Assembly: GCA_013813565.1 (NCBI GenBank)
Contig: JACCRK010000057.1
Span: 1 to 32,752, forward strand
Reading direction: 5' to 3'
Length of the DNA stretch: 32,752 nt
Source of the DNA: Herpetosiphonaceae bacterium
GTDB lineage: Bacteria; Chloroflexota; Chloroflexia; Chloroflexales; Herpetosiphonaceae
In this document: positions 1 through 7,252 of the stretch, in pieces
Layout: each line of letters starts with the position of its first letter
How positions within the stretch are numbered: position 1 is the first letter of the stretch
Notes under the pieces: generated by a model
Database searches by the model: none
The model's input: only the letters and a program-made list of their open reading frames with translations
What the model was told of the DNA's origin: nothing
Program-made: the position numbers and the translations under genes

Positions 1-1344
1 GAGCGGGTCCTGATCGGCTATGGCGATGACTCGGTGGCCGAGCTTGGCGGCGCCCACGTGGCCTGCGAGAGCGTCAGCAATATCGCCGCCAAGGCGCTGG
101 AGGATAGCCGCCTGGGGATCGATCCGCTGGAGAAATCCACCCGCTATGTTGCGTTCAACCGCCAGGTCGCCGGCCGCTACCGCTACTACCGCGAGCCGCA
201 GATCATGGCCTCGCCCCACGCCGCCCGCTACGCGGCGACCCTCGACACGCTGTTCGCCACCTACAGCGAGCTGATCGAGCCAACCCTACGCTGGGTGCAG
301 TCGAACACGCCCCGCGATGCCCAGACCTCCGAGCGGGCCTACGCCAGCGCAACCAAGGCCAAGGGCTTCGATCTCCTGCGCGGGCTGCTGCCGATGGCCA
401 CCCTGACCAACGTGGGCATGTTCGGCAATGGGCGGGCCTTTGAGTACCTGCTGACCAAGCTGGCCGGCTCCGACCACACCGAGGTGCGCACGGTAGGCGC
501 GGCGCTGCAGGACGAGCTGGATCAGCTGATCCCTTCGTTCGTCAAGCGGGCCAAGACCGAGCGCGGCGCCCAGTACAGCCAGTATCTGGCCCGCATGCGC
601 CAGGCTGGTGGCGCCTGGGCGGCGGGAGTTGCGGCGGCTCAGCCAGCGACCCAGCGCGGCGTGCAGCTGGTCGAGTTCGATCCGCAGGCCGAGATCAATA
701 CGGTGGCGGCGATTTTGTATCCCCACACCGACCACCCGCTGGAGACGGTGCGCGGGCACGCCGCCCGGCTCTCGGCGGCGGAGCGGCTGGAGATTCTGCG
801 CGGCTATGTCGGCGAGCGGGCCTCGCGCTTTCAGCGGCCTGGCCGGGCCTTCGAGGAGGCCTACTACACATTTGATCTGCTGGCCGACATCGGGGCCTAC
901 CGCGACCTGCACCGCCACCGCATCCTGACCCAGGAGCGCCAGCGCTACACCACCGCTCACGGCTACATCACGCCGGCGGAGCTGGTCGATGCCGGTCTGG
1001 CGGCGCGCTACGCGGCGGCGCTCGACAACGCTGCGGACGTGATCGCCACCATCGAGACCGATCTCCCGGCGGCGGCCCAGTATCTTGTGCCGTTCGCCTA
1101 CCGGATTCGCTGGCGGATCAAGCTGAACCTGCGCGAGGCCTACCACCTGATCGAGCTGCGGGCCGCGCCGCAGGGCCACCCGACCTACCGGGCGATCGCC
1201 CAGGAGATGTTCCGCCAGATCCAGGCGGTCCACCCGACCCTGGCCGAGGCGATGCGCTTTGTCGACCTGCACGACTACGCGCTGGAGCGGCTGTCCGCCG
1301 AGCAGCGGCTGGATGTGAAGGTTGGGGCGAGTAGTAGCCAGTAG
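1..1344 (+). CDS. ThyX-like FAD-dependent thymidylate synthase family protein (5' end outside window)
   Basis: The reading frame is open from base 1, so the N-terminus is missing; 447 codons remain. The visible start reads GYGDDSVAELGG, followed by SVSNIAAKALEDSR, a stretch typical of the ThyX fold. Near bases 913-948 there is RHRILTQERQRY, which lines up with the ThyX signature RHRxxSxxxxSxR but has Thr in place of the first Ser. The C-terminal part contains RIRWRIKLNLREAYHLIELR followed by QGHPTYR, matching the dUMP/FAD-binding tail of ThyX. Classical ThyX is about 220-250 residues, so this belongs to the long, apparently two-domain class. ThyX makes dTMP from dUMP using methylene-tetrahydrofolate, FAD and NADPH; whether this long version does so is not shown by the sequence. 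The stop codon lies 10 bases before the insertion sequence. Confidence 0.75.
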   Translation, partial: ERVLIGYGDDSVAELGGAHVACESVSNIAAKALEDSRLGIDPLEKSTRYVAFNRQVAGRYRYYREPQIMASPHAARYAATLDTLFATYSELIEPTLRWVQSNTPRDAQTSERAYASATKAKGFDLLRGLLPMATLTNVGMFGNGRAFEYLLTKLAGSDHTEVRTVGAALQDELDQLIPSFVKRAKTERGAQYSQYLARMRQAGGAWAAGVAAAQPATQRGVQLVEFDPQAEINTVAAILYPHTDHPLETVRGHAARLSAAERLEILRGYVGERASRFQRPGRAFEEAYYTFDLLADIGAYRDLHRHRILTQERQRYTTAHGYITPAELVDAGLAARYAAALDNAADVIATIETDLPAAAQYLVPFAYRIRWRIKLNLREAYHLIELRAAPQGHPTYRAIAQEMFRQIQAVHPTLAEAMRFVDLHDYALERLSAEQRLDVKVGASSSQ

Positions 1345-1354
1345 CTGGCTGCTA

Positions 1355-1371
1355 GTGGGTCACTTGCCCTG
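1355..1371. repeat. Left terminal inverted repeat of the IS630-type element
   Basis: GTGGGTCACTTGCCCTG, perfectly complementary to 2761-2777. The match extends to 20 bp (1352-1371 with 2761-2780) when the flanking CTA/TAG target bases are counted. Confidence 0.93.
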
Positions 1372-1440
1372 CCCATTGCCATTCCTGGAAAACCGCTGTA
1401 TGCTGGTGTCGTACCCTTTCGCGTGCGCAGGAGCTGTCCT

Positions 1441-2780
1441 ATGACCCGTCGGCAACACAACCCACTCCGTCCGCTGACCGCAGAGGAACGCGTCGTGTTG
1501 GAACAGATCAGCCGTTCACGGAGCGAGCCAACCGCCCATGTAGAACGGGCCAAGCTCATCCTGGCCGTGGCCAGCGGTCTGAGCTACACGGCCGCCGCCC
1601 AGACCATTGGACGCCGCTCCAATGATGCTGTCGCGCACCTTGTGACGCGGTTTAATGTCGAAGGACTCAGTGCTCTCGAACCCCGTCATGGTGGCGGATC
1701 GCCGCCCGTCTACGGTCCCCAAGAGCGTGAGCGGATTCTGGCTGAGGTCCGGCGCACCCCCGAGGCCGGCCCGGATGGCACCGTCACCTGGTCCCTGACC
1801 TTGCTGCAGCGTGCCTTACGCACGGCCCCCGATGGCTTGCCAACCGTGAGCACCTACACGATTTGGCGCACGCTCCATGATGCCGGCCTGCGCTGGCAGC
1901 GTGACCAGGCCTGGTGTGCCACCGGCACCGCCGTGCGCGTGCGCAAGCAGGGAACCGTGATCGTCACTGATCCCGATAGTACAGCAAAAAAAACTTAATT
2001 GAACGTGCGTACCAGTTCGGGGAGGCCCTCGGCCTGGACGTCTGGTGCGAGGATGAAGCCGGACCCTTTCAAACGACTCCCACCCCCGGCACGCAGTGGG
2101 TCCGCAGTGGCCATCCGGTCCAACACCCGCATGAATATGTGCGGAATGGTACAGCTAAGCTGTTGACGTTATTTCATCCCCGTGATGGCCACGTGCGGGT
2201 AAAGGGTGTGACATCCTGTACCAACGCGGTCCTCTTGCCCTGGCTCAAGGAGCAACTAGGTGCCATCGTCGACGCCCTCCCGCTCTGTGCCACCAGCGTA
2301 CCCTCGGCGGCGCACCGGGCGGCATGGATGGTCTGGCAAACGGATCTCAGCCGGCGGTTTACGTTGCGCGCTGAACTGCCACCGCTGCGGATGCTGCTGG
2401 TTTTGGACAATCTGGTCGGGCATACCAATCCCGAGTGGGTGTGTTGGTGTATGGATCATGGGATTATGCTGCTGTACACGCCCCTGGGTGGCAGCTGGCT
2501 GAACATGGCCGAGTCAATCCAGCGGGTCGTAAAGCGCCGGGCGGTAGAAGGCACGCATCCGACGACGCCGACCATGATTATTGACGCCCTCGAAGCGGTG
2601 GCAGCGGCGTGGAACCGGAACCCGACGCCGTTTGTGTGGGGCGGCAAGCGCGCGGCCCGGCGGGCGCGCCAGCGGCAGCGGCGGCATAGCCAAGGTGGCT
2701 CAGGGGCATATACGCGCCGGACAATACCTCGCCCAACGGTTCTTCAGGAATGGCGACGCTCAGGGCAAGTGACCCACTAG
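1441..2780 (+). CDS. IS630-family DDE transposase, produced by -1 frameshift
   Basis: The first frame runs from ATG 1441 (AGGAG seven bases upstream) to TAA at 1996-1998. It carries the helix-turn-helix part ([11 protein letters not shown], then the [10 protein letters not shown] region). The second frame, open from before 1986, carries the catalytic part. A -1 slip on A_AAA_AAA at 1986-1992 joins them into about 446 residues. The DDE residues are D (GAT 2052, in CEDEAGP), D (GAC 2406, in [10 protein letters not shown]) and E (GAG 2511, in WLNMAES). The protein tail is encoded by the right inverted repeat, and the stop TAG (2778-2780) is formed by the duplicated TA target plus the next base. 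An inactivating frameshift is the alternative, but the exact slippery heptamer in the right frame and otherwise perfect element argue for programmed slippage. Confidence 0.88.
1986..1992 (+). promoter_or_regulatory. Slippery heptamer for -1 ribosomal frameshift (or transcriptional slippage)
   Basis: The zero frame reads GCA AAA AAA ACT TAA, so A_AAA_AAA sits in the phase needed for tandem -1 slippage four bases before the zero-frame stop. The full run is eight A (1986-1993), so polymerase slippage is also possible. No strong stimulatory stem was recognised downstream. Confidence 0.75.
2761..2777. repeat. Right terminal inverted repeat of the IS630-type element
   Basis: CAGGGCAAGTGACCCAC, the exact reverse complement of 1355-1371. 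It also encodes the last residues of the transposase (G-Q-V-T-H). Confidence 0.93.
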
Positions 2781-2883
2781 TGGGTCATTTGACACCCCTA
2801 GTGCCATTGATTGCTACGCAGAGCAAGCTATTGCGCGTAGCAAAGGCAGCATCCAATGGCGATACACAAGACAAGTGACCCAC
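2780..2883. mobile_element. MITE-like palindromic element related to the neighbouring IS630-type element
   Basis: The 104-bp non-coding segment begins GTGGGTCATTTG and ends CAAGTGACCCAC, an inverted repeat with one mismatch that matches the IS ends. Inside it, GCCATTG (2803-2809) pairs with CAATGGC (2854-2860), and TTGCTACGC (2811-2819) pairs with GCGTAGCAA (2835-2843), so the whole element can fold into one nested hairpin. Its last 31 bases match the last 31 bases of the IS at about 24 positions, consistent with an internally deleted relative. The left flank is TA; the right flank is CT, so the expected target duplication is missing on that side. Confidence 0.75.
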
Positions 2884-3003
2884 CTGGCTAGCTGTAAGAT
2901 GTTGCTCGGTTTGCACCCACTGTTAGTTGATTCTACGGCTTTACTATGCCATAGAACACTCTTATCGTGGCTATTAACCTTACGGGATATTACCGCTAAA
3001 TAC

Positions 3004-3031
3004 TAGCTGCCAGCTGCTAGCTGCCAGCTCC
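3004..3031. repeat. 14-bp tandem repeat, two units
   Basis: TAGCTGCCAGCTGC (3004-3017) is followed at once by TAGCTGCCAGCTCC (one mismatch). The second unit encodes the C-terminus and stop of the DUF302 gene. Similar AGCTGGC/TAGCTG strings lie at 1341-1355 and 2885-2894. The function is unknown; each unit is nearly self-complementary. Confidence 0.6.
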
Positions 3032-3427
3032 CAGGCTCTCGACCACGCGGCGCAGGCGCTCGTTGGCCTCGTTGGCGATCGCGACCAGATCCGGGTGATT
3101 GACCACGCCGAGCATAGCCATTGGATCGACGATATCGACCCGTGTGCCCGCGCCGTGGCGGTGGACGATCACGTTGCACGGCAGCAGCAGGCCGATCTCG
3201 TGGGCCACCTGGAAGGCCCGGTGGGCCAGCTGCGGGTTGCAGGCGCCGAGAATAATGTACGGCTCGAACTCAACATCAAGCTTCTGCTTCAAAGTCTCGC
3301 GAACATCGATTGTGGTCAGGACTCCAAAGCCCTCAGCCTTGAGCGCCGCTGTGACCTGCTCGATCGCCTGCTCATACGGCAGGTTCAGATCCGTCCCAAA
3401 GCCATAGGTTGCCATTGTGTCGCTCAT
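3017..3427 (-). CDS. DUF302 family protein
   Basis: This is a 136-residue soluble protein starting MSDTMATYGFGTDLNLPYEQ. The start at 3425-3427 is chosen because AGGAG lies five bases upstream; an in-frame ATG 15 bases earlier has no such site. The pattern F-x-x-L-x-x-x-L-x-x-x-G-F-G-V-L-T, followed by a conserved G-A-C-N-P and a LPCNVIVH strand, is the DUF302 fold. These small alpha/beta proteins have no settled biochemical role; many sit in thiol, sulfur or metal-stress contexts. Cys is present in both GACNP and LLPCN. It is transcribed alone, convergent with the IS. A palindrome lies between a possible -10 box and the gene. Confidence 0.88.
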   Translation of the reverse strand: MSDTMATYGFGTDLNLPYEQAIEQVTAALKAEGFGVLTTIDVRETLKQKLDVEFEPYIILGACNPQLAHRAFQVAHEIGLLLPCNVIVHRHGAGTRVDIVDPMAMLGVVNHPDLVAIANEANERLRRVVESLGAGS

Positions 3428-3444
3428 TGCAGCTCCTTTCATCT

Positions 3445-3471
3445 ATGCTAATTATCAGCATGGAGATTATA
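3445..3471 (-). promoter_or_regulatory. Putative promoter -10 and palindromic operator of the DUF302 gene
   Basis: On the minus strand TATAAT (3471-3466) is followed by the near-perfect palindrome ATGCTGATAATTAGCAT (3461-3445), placed at the expected transcription start. No good -35 hexamer is visible 16-18 bases upstream of the -10, which would fit activation by a regulator. The regulator is unknown. Confidence 0.45.
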
Positions 3472-3542
3472 GGCCACAATTGGGCGGCGGCGCATAGCAT
3501 TTGCCCGATCGCCGGTAACGATCTCGATACCTGGCGCTGTGA

Positions 3543-4826
3543 TTAGGGCTTCGTGGCGCGGATTGACCCTCCGCTACAAAAGCGCTCAATAATGGCGACC
3601 GCGTTGCCAATCCCGCTCTCAGCCTCGATCTGCTGCCCCAATCGGTGCGCCGCCTGACGCATGGTTTTATGTGTCACCGCTTCGAGAATTGCTTCAGTCA
3701 GCTGTTTGGCGGTGAGCTTTTTCTGCGGGATGGGCCGTGTTCCGACGCCTAAATCCGCGACCCGTTTCCCCCAGAACGGCTGATCGCCCATGAAGGGTGC
3801 AATGATGGATGGCACACCCGCGCGCAAACCGGCGGCGGTTGTGCCTGCGCCGCCATGATGAACGATTGCCGCCATGTGCTTAAACAGCCAGGTGTGGGGG
3901 ATCGCCGCAACCATGTGGACGCTCTCCGGCAGATCCGCCGCCTGCAAACCGCCCCACCCGGTGGCCAGCACCCCACGCTGACCTGAGCGGGCCAGCGCCT
4001 CCAGCGCGATTGCGCCTGTCGCTTCAGGATTGCGGCCGCCCATACTGCCAAAACCAATGTAGATCGGCGGTTCACCTGCGTCGAGAAAATCCACCAGGTC
4101 AGCTGGGGGCGTCCAATCCGGCGGGGTATCGAGAAACCAATACCCGGTGACATGGTGACTCGCAGGCCAATCGCTGGGACGCGGCAGGACGTGTTGGCTA
4201 TATCCGTACAGAACCGGTACATCCCTGGACGCCAGCGAGCGATACGGTCCCCAGAACGGCGCCTTTTTTAGCCCCAGCGCTTGGCGGGTAATCGCATCGC
4301 TGACTTTGAAATTCTGCCAGAATATCTGCCGCATGCCATGAAAGGACAGCCGATTGAGCGTCCGCCCAAACGGCAGCTTCGTCACAAGGGGGCTGGGAAA
4401 TTCACTCGTTGGGGTGAACGGAAAGACATGCGCCTGGATCACCGGGATCTTGAGCCGCTCGGCGATACTAAACACGCCCGCCAGACCGGCCATCCCGGTC
4501 ACAATCAGGTCACTGCCCGTGAGCAGTTCGGGAATGCGCTCGACGCTTGCGGCTGCCTCGCGCTTCATCTCCCGCTGCATCTGCGCCATGATTTTCAGGA
4601 AATTGTTGCTTTCCAGCGTCTTGCGCCATTCGGCGCTCTGCAGCCGTTCTTCGACACTCGCACCGATGGAGTGGAACTCAAGACCGGCTTCGGTGACGAA
4701 CGGCGCAAAATTGGCGCTGGTCAGCACGCGCACGCTGTATCCGCGCTGCTTCAAGCCCTGGCCCAGCGCAACATACGGCTGGACATCGCCGCGGGTTCCC
4801 GAGGCAACAATGGCAATCCGGGTCAT
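3543..4826 (-). CDS. GT1-type (UDP-glycosyl/macrolide/sterol) glycosyltransferase
   Basis: The 427-residue protein begins MTRIAIVASGTRGDVQPYVALG, the N-terminal GT28/GT1 nucleotide-sugar transferase start. Its C-terminal half carries the donor-binding signature VHHGGAGTTAAGLRAGVPSI followed by DQPFWGKRV, as in UDP-glucosyltransferases acting on sterols, macrolides or glycopeptides. The start at 4824-4826 has GGAG seven bases upstream; the longer frame to 4883 would run into the operator and is rejected. No signal peptide or membrane helix is seen, so it is cytosolic or peripheral. It lies 82 bases downstream of a tetR gene and shares that gene's operator sequence. A role in tailoring or inactivating a small lipophilic molecule is plausible, but the acceptor cannot be read from sequence. 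Confidence 0.88.
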   Translation of the reverse strand: MTRIAIVASGTRGDVQPYVALGQGLKQRGYSVRVLTSANFAPFVTEAGLEFHSIGASVEERLQSAEWRKTLESNNFLKIMAQMQREMKREAAASVERIPELLTGSDLIVTGMAGLAGVFSIAERLKIPVIQAHVFPFTPTSEFPSPLVTKLPFGRTLNRLSFHGMRQIFWQNFKVSDAITRQALGLKKAPFWGPYRSLASRDVPVLYGYSQHVLPRPSDWPASHHVTGYWFLDTPPDWTPPADLVDFLDAGEPPIYIGFGSMGGRNPEATGAIALEALARSGQRGVLATGWGGLQAADLPESVHMVAAIPHTWLFKHMAAIVHHGGAGTTAAGLRAGVPSIIAPFMGDQPFWGKRVADLGVGTRPIPQKKLTAKQLTEAILEAVTHKTMRQAAHRLGQQIEAESGIGNAVAIIERFCSGGSIRATKP

Positions 4827-4876
4827 ACTACTGCTCCAAATCTGTGCAAAAGGACGATCAAGTATATAAAAACGAG

Positions 4877-4890
4877 CGAACATTCGTTAG
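4877..4890 (-). promoter_or_regulatory. Putative TetR operator upstream of the glycosyltransferase
   Basis: CGAACATTCGTTAG followed by GGTTACTG closely matches CTAACATTTGTTAG plus GGTAGTG over the tetR start (5511-5530). It lies between the tetR stop and the glycosyltransferase start, just upstream of an AT-rich stretch with TATACT on the minus strand. Confidence 0.6.
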
Positions 4891-4908
4891 GTTACTGAGC
4901 TAAAAAAT

Positions 4909-5517
4909 TTAACCTGCCTCAAGACCTTTGATCAGCACCGCAAGCACGCTATCAAGCGCCTGCGTCGTGTTAAGCGGGAAGCTGCTCGGCGGAGGTGGCG
5001 CATTGCGAAAGCCTTCGACAAGCGCAACAAATGCCCCGGCAAGGACAAAAGGATTCGGAGTCGTCGCCCCGATCCGGGCCTGTGCTTCAGCGAAGACCAG
5101 CTCCAGCGGGGCGAACAGGGCCGTGTACATGCCCGTGATAATCTGCTCCGCATGCTCACTGTTTAGGGCGTGTTGATCGATCATGGCAAAGCGGCCCATA
5201 TCAAGCGACGGCTGGGCAAGCAGCCAGTGGGCGGCGCTGTAGAGCTGTTGCTGCCAACTGCCAGCGCTAGCGAGCGCCTCACGCAGGCCTTGCTCGTGGC
5301 GCTGCACGTTGCGCATGATCACCGCCACGAACAGCTCCTCCTTGCCATTGGGGGCGTGGTAGTACAGCGATGAAACTTTCATCTGTAGCTGCGTGGCAAT
5401 CGCCCGCATAGTTACCGAGGCGTATCCGCGCTGGCTGAAGAGTTGTTCCGCCGCGTCGAGGACGCGCTCGCGGGCTGGTGAGATATCGGTTAGATTTTGT
5501 GGTGATTGAACTAACAT
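4909..5517 (-). CDS. TetR/AcrR family transcriptional regulator
   Basis: The protein has 202 residues. The N-terminal helix-turn-helix is typical (RVLDAAEQLFSQRGYASVTM, then AIATQLQMKVSSLYYH and KEELF); the rest is a variable ligand-binding helical domain ending in LAVLIKGLEAG. The start codon at 5515-5517 lies inside a 14-bp palindrome. A strong promoter places the transcription start only a few bases upstream, so the mRNA would be nearly leaderless and no Shine-Dalgarno is available. The same operator occurs before the downstream glycosyltransferase, so it likely represses itself and that gene until a ligand binds. The ligand is unknown. Confidence 0.92.
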   Translation of the reverse strand: MLVQSPQNLTDISPARERVLDAAEQLFSQRGYASVTMRAIATQLQMKVSSLYYHAPNGKEELFVAVIMRNVQRHEQGLREALASAGSWQQQLYSAAHWLLAQPSLDMGRFAMIDQHALNSEHAEQIITGMYTALFAPLELVFAEAQARIGATTPNPFVLAGAFVALVEGFRNAPPPPSSFPLNTTQALDSVLAVLIKGLEAG

Positions 5518-5524
5518 TTGTTAG
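5511..5524 (-). promoter_or_regulatory. Palindromic TetR autoregulatory operator
   Basis: CTAACATTTGTTAG is a CTAACA-N2-TGTTAG palindrome covering the tetR start codon and the predicted transcription start. A sister site lies at 4877-4890. Confidence 0.65.
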
Positions 5525-5526
5525 GT

Positions 5527-5555
5527 AGTGTAGCTGTTTCTCCTCGGGGTGTCAA
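5527..5555 (-). promoter_or_regulatory. tetR promoter
   Basis: On the minus strand TTGACA (5555-5550) is followed after exactly 17 bases by TACACT (5532-5527). The start codon is about 10 bases downstream of the -10 box. Confidence 0.65.
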
Positions 5556-5582
5556 GCGGGGCTCAAAAGCGTATCTCTGCGC

Positions 5583-7190
5583 TCAGAAGAACTCGTCCTC
5601 GTCGTCCTCGACGCGGGCGTGAGGAATCTCGACCTCCAGCATCACACCGCCACGGGTCTGCTGGTGCAGCCGAAAGCGCCCCTTGACCAGGGCGACCCGC
5701 TCGCTGATGCCGAGCAGCCCGTAGTGACCGGCGGCGGCCAGCGCGGCCAGGTTGGTGTCATCGGTCAGCCCGCGCCCGTTGTCGGCGATGGTGAGGAGGA
5801 GCGAGCGTTGCGAGGTGGACTTGAGGCTGATCTGGACCGCGCTGGCCTGGGCGTGCTTGCGCACATTGCTCAGGCCCTCCTGAATCATGCGGAAGATCGA
5901 GATCTCGATCGCATCGGGCAGCCGGCCGAGCGATTCCTCGATCTCCAGCGACACAGCGATCCCGCTGCGGCTGCTCCACTCGCTGCTGAACGACTGGATG
6001 GCCGCGCCGACGCCCAGGCTGTCGATCGTCGGCGGGCGCAGGACCCCGCAGATATCGCGGACGGCGGTGACCAGGCCGCGGATGCTATCGCGCAGCTCAA
6101 TAATCGTGTCGTGGGAGTCCTCGGGGTCGGCGATATCGGCGCGCAGCTCATCGATGGCGTAGTTCAGACTGACCAGATCCTGGATCACCTGGTCGTGCAG
6201 CTCGCGGGCCAGGGCCTTGCGCTCCTGCTCGCGCTCGCTCAGCAGGCGGCGCTGGGCATCTTGCAGGGCGGTGTTGGCCCGGTCGAGGCTGGTGACCTGC
6301 TCGGCCAGCTGGGCGATCAGCTGGCGGTTGAGCGTGTCCTGGGCCGCCAGATCGTGCTCCAGCACCCGGCGCTGCTGACGGAGCGTCTCGGCCTGCTCGC
6401 GGGCGCGGTGGTAGCTGTCGAGCGCCCAAATCATCGGCGTCAGATGCTGCTGATCGCTGGCACCGATCTGGGCGCTGACCACCGACTCGCGGCTGGTCGC
6501 ATCGGTATCGACGGCCAGCACCAGCCGCCCGTGGCGGAGCACCAGAATCCGGTCGGTCACCGCAAACAGGTGATCGAGGTTCTGGCTGCTGAACAGCACC
6601 GCCACGCCCTGGCTTTGCCACGTGCGAATCAGCTCGAGCAGCGTCTGCTGGTACTCGTAGCGCAGCAGCGTGGTCGGCTCATCAACCACGACCAGCCGGG
6701 GCGAGCGGGCCAGCACCTGGGCGATGGCCAGCATCTGGCGATCTTCGCCCGACAGGTTGCCGACGCGCTCACGGAGCGATGGCACGCTGACCCCAAGCTG
6801 GGCCAGGATGTGGCTGGCGCTGTTGTCCATGGCCCGCTGGTTGGGCGTATTCAGCCAGGAGAGCCGCCGCAGCCCGCCGACCTCGTGGCCCAGAAAGATC
6901 GTCTCGCTGACATCGAGGTGTTCGACCAGGGCCGGGTGCTGATGGATCACGGCAATTCCCAGGGCGTGGACCTGCCCCGACGAGGTGACCGGAGTATCAT
7001 CAAGGCTAATTGCGCCGCTGTTGGGAGCTTCGAGACCAGCGAACATGCGCACCAGCACCGATTTGCCGGCGCCGCTGAGGCCGGTCAGACCCACCACCTC
7101 GCCTGACCGCAGATCAAAGCTGAGATCCTGCAGCACCGGCAGGGTCCCAAAATGTTTCGACACATTGAGGCAGCGAACGAGCGATTCCAT
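5583..7190 (-). CDS. ABC ATPase - histidine kinase fusion protein
   Basis: The protein has 535 residues and no signal peptide or membrane helix. Residues 1-230 form an ABC ATPase domain of the sugar-importer type: Walker A GLSGAGKS (37-44), Q-loop Q84, signature LSGED (146-150) and Walker B VVVDEP (D170, E171). The usual switch His is Gln (Q203 in FSSQNLDHLF), and the D-loop lacks its Asp (TLLR). Residues 261-325 look like a coiled coil. Residues 320-525 are a NarL-type kinase: HisKA_3 with ARELHDQ (phospho-acceptor H332), N-box N442, G1 box DNGRG (470-474) and G2 box GLLG. An acidic tail follows. AGGAGCG sits three bases before the ATG. It is the last gene of the transporter operon, behind a strong hairpin. 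It probably signals transporter state to the regulator at 11058. A fully active transport ATPase is less likely given the lost residues. Confidence 0.9.
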   Translation of the reverse strand: MESLVRCLNVSKHFGTLPVLQDLSFDLRSGEVVGLTGLSGAGKSVLVRMFAGLEAPNSGAISLDDTPVTSSGQVHALGIAVIHQHPALVEHLDVSETIFLGHEVGGLRRLSWLNTPNQRAMDNSASHILAQLGVSVPSLRERVGNLSGEDRQMLAIAQVLARSPRLVVVDEPTTLLRYEYQQTLLELIRTWQSQGVAVLFSSQNLDHLFAVTDRILVLRHGRLVLAVDTDATSRESVVSAQIGASDQQHLTPMIWALDSYHRAREQAETLRQQRRVLEHDLAAQDTLNRQLIAQLAEQVTSLDRANTALQDAQRRLLSEREQERKALARELHDQVIQDLVSLNYAIDELRADIADPEDSHDTIIELRDSIRGLVTAVRDICGVLRPPTIDSLGVGAAIQSFSSEWSSRSGIAVSLEIEESLGRLPDAIEISIFRMIQEGLSNVRKHAQASAVQISLKSTSQRSLLLTIADNGRGLTDDTNLAALAAAGHYGLLGISERVALVKGRFRLHQQTRGGVMLEVEIPHARVEDDEDEFF

Positions 7191-7215
7191 AAACGCTCCT
7201 CATGATTCAGAAAAC

Positions 7216-7252
7216 AGCGATCGGCTATAGGAGCGTCCTACAGCCGATCGCT
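7216..7252 (-). terminator. Strong intercistronic hairpin (attenuator or terminator-like) before the ABC-kinase gene
   Basis: AGCGATCGGCT (7216-7226) pairs perfectly with AGCCGATCGCT (7242-7252). Inside it TAGGA pairs with TCCTA around a three-base loop, with one mismatch between the two stems. On the minus strand the stem is followed by GTTTTC, a weak T-tract. It lies between the permease and kinase genes and would lower kinase expression relative to the transporter. The loop arm CGCTCCT is complementary to the kinase Shine-Dalgarno AGGAGCG (7200-7194). Confidence 0.7.

Larger units (their letters stand above)
1355..2777 (+). mobile_element. IS630-family insertion sequence, 1423 bp
   Basis: The element is bounded by perfect 17-bp terminal inverted repeats (GTGGGTCACTTGCCCTG at the left end, its reverse complement at the right end). 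It is flanked on both sides by TA (1353-1354 and 2778-2779). With the outer C (1352) and G (2780) the uninterrupted target would read CTAG, the target IS630 itself prefers. The single transposase gene, split by a -1 frameshift at an A8 run, fills nearly the whole element. Perfect ends and intact catalytic residues suggest a recent insertion. It landed just after the stop of the ThyX-like gene and directly beside a related MITE-like element. Confidence 0.93.

Noticed and set aside
286-1272. 328-codon minus-strand frame opposite the ThyX-like gene
   Set aside because: Antisense shadow; the plus frame shows conserved ThyX motifs.
1423-1998. Transposase N-terminal half as an independent gene or pseudogene
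   Set aside because: The exact slippery heptamer, the intact second half and perfect inverted repeats make a frameshifted single product more likely.
5619-7106. 495-codon open frame on the plus strand opposite the ABC-kinase gene
   Set aside because: It is antisense to a gene with clear catalytic motifs, has low-complexity Gln/Ala/Gly/Leu-rich composition and no ribosome site; long shadow frames are common in GC-rich DNA.
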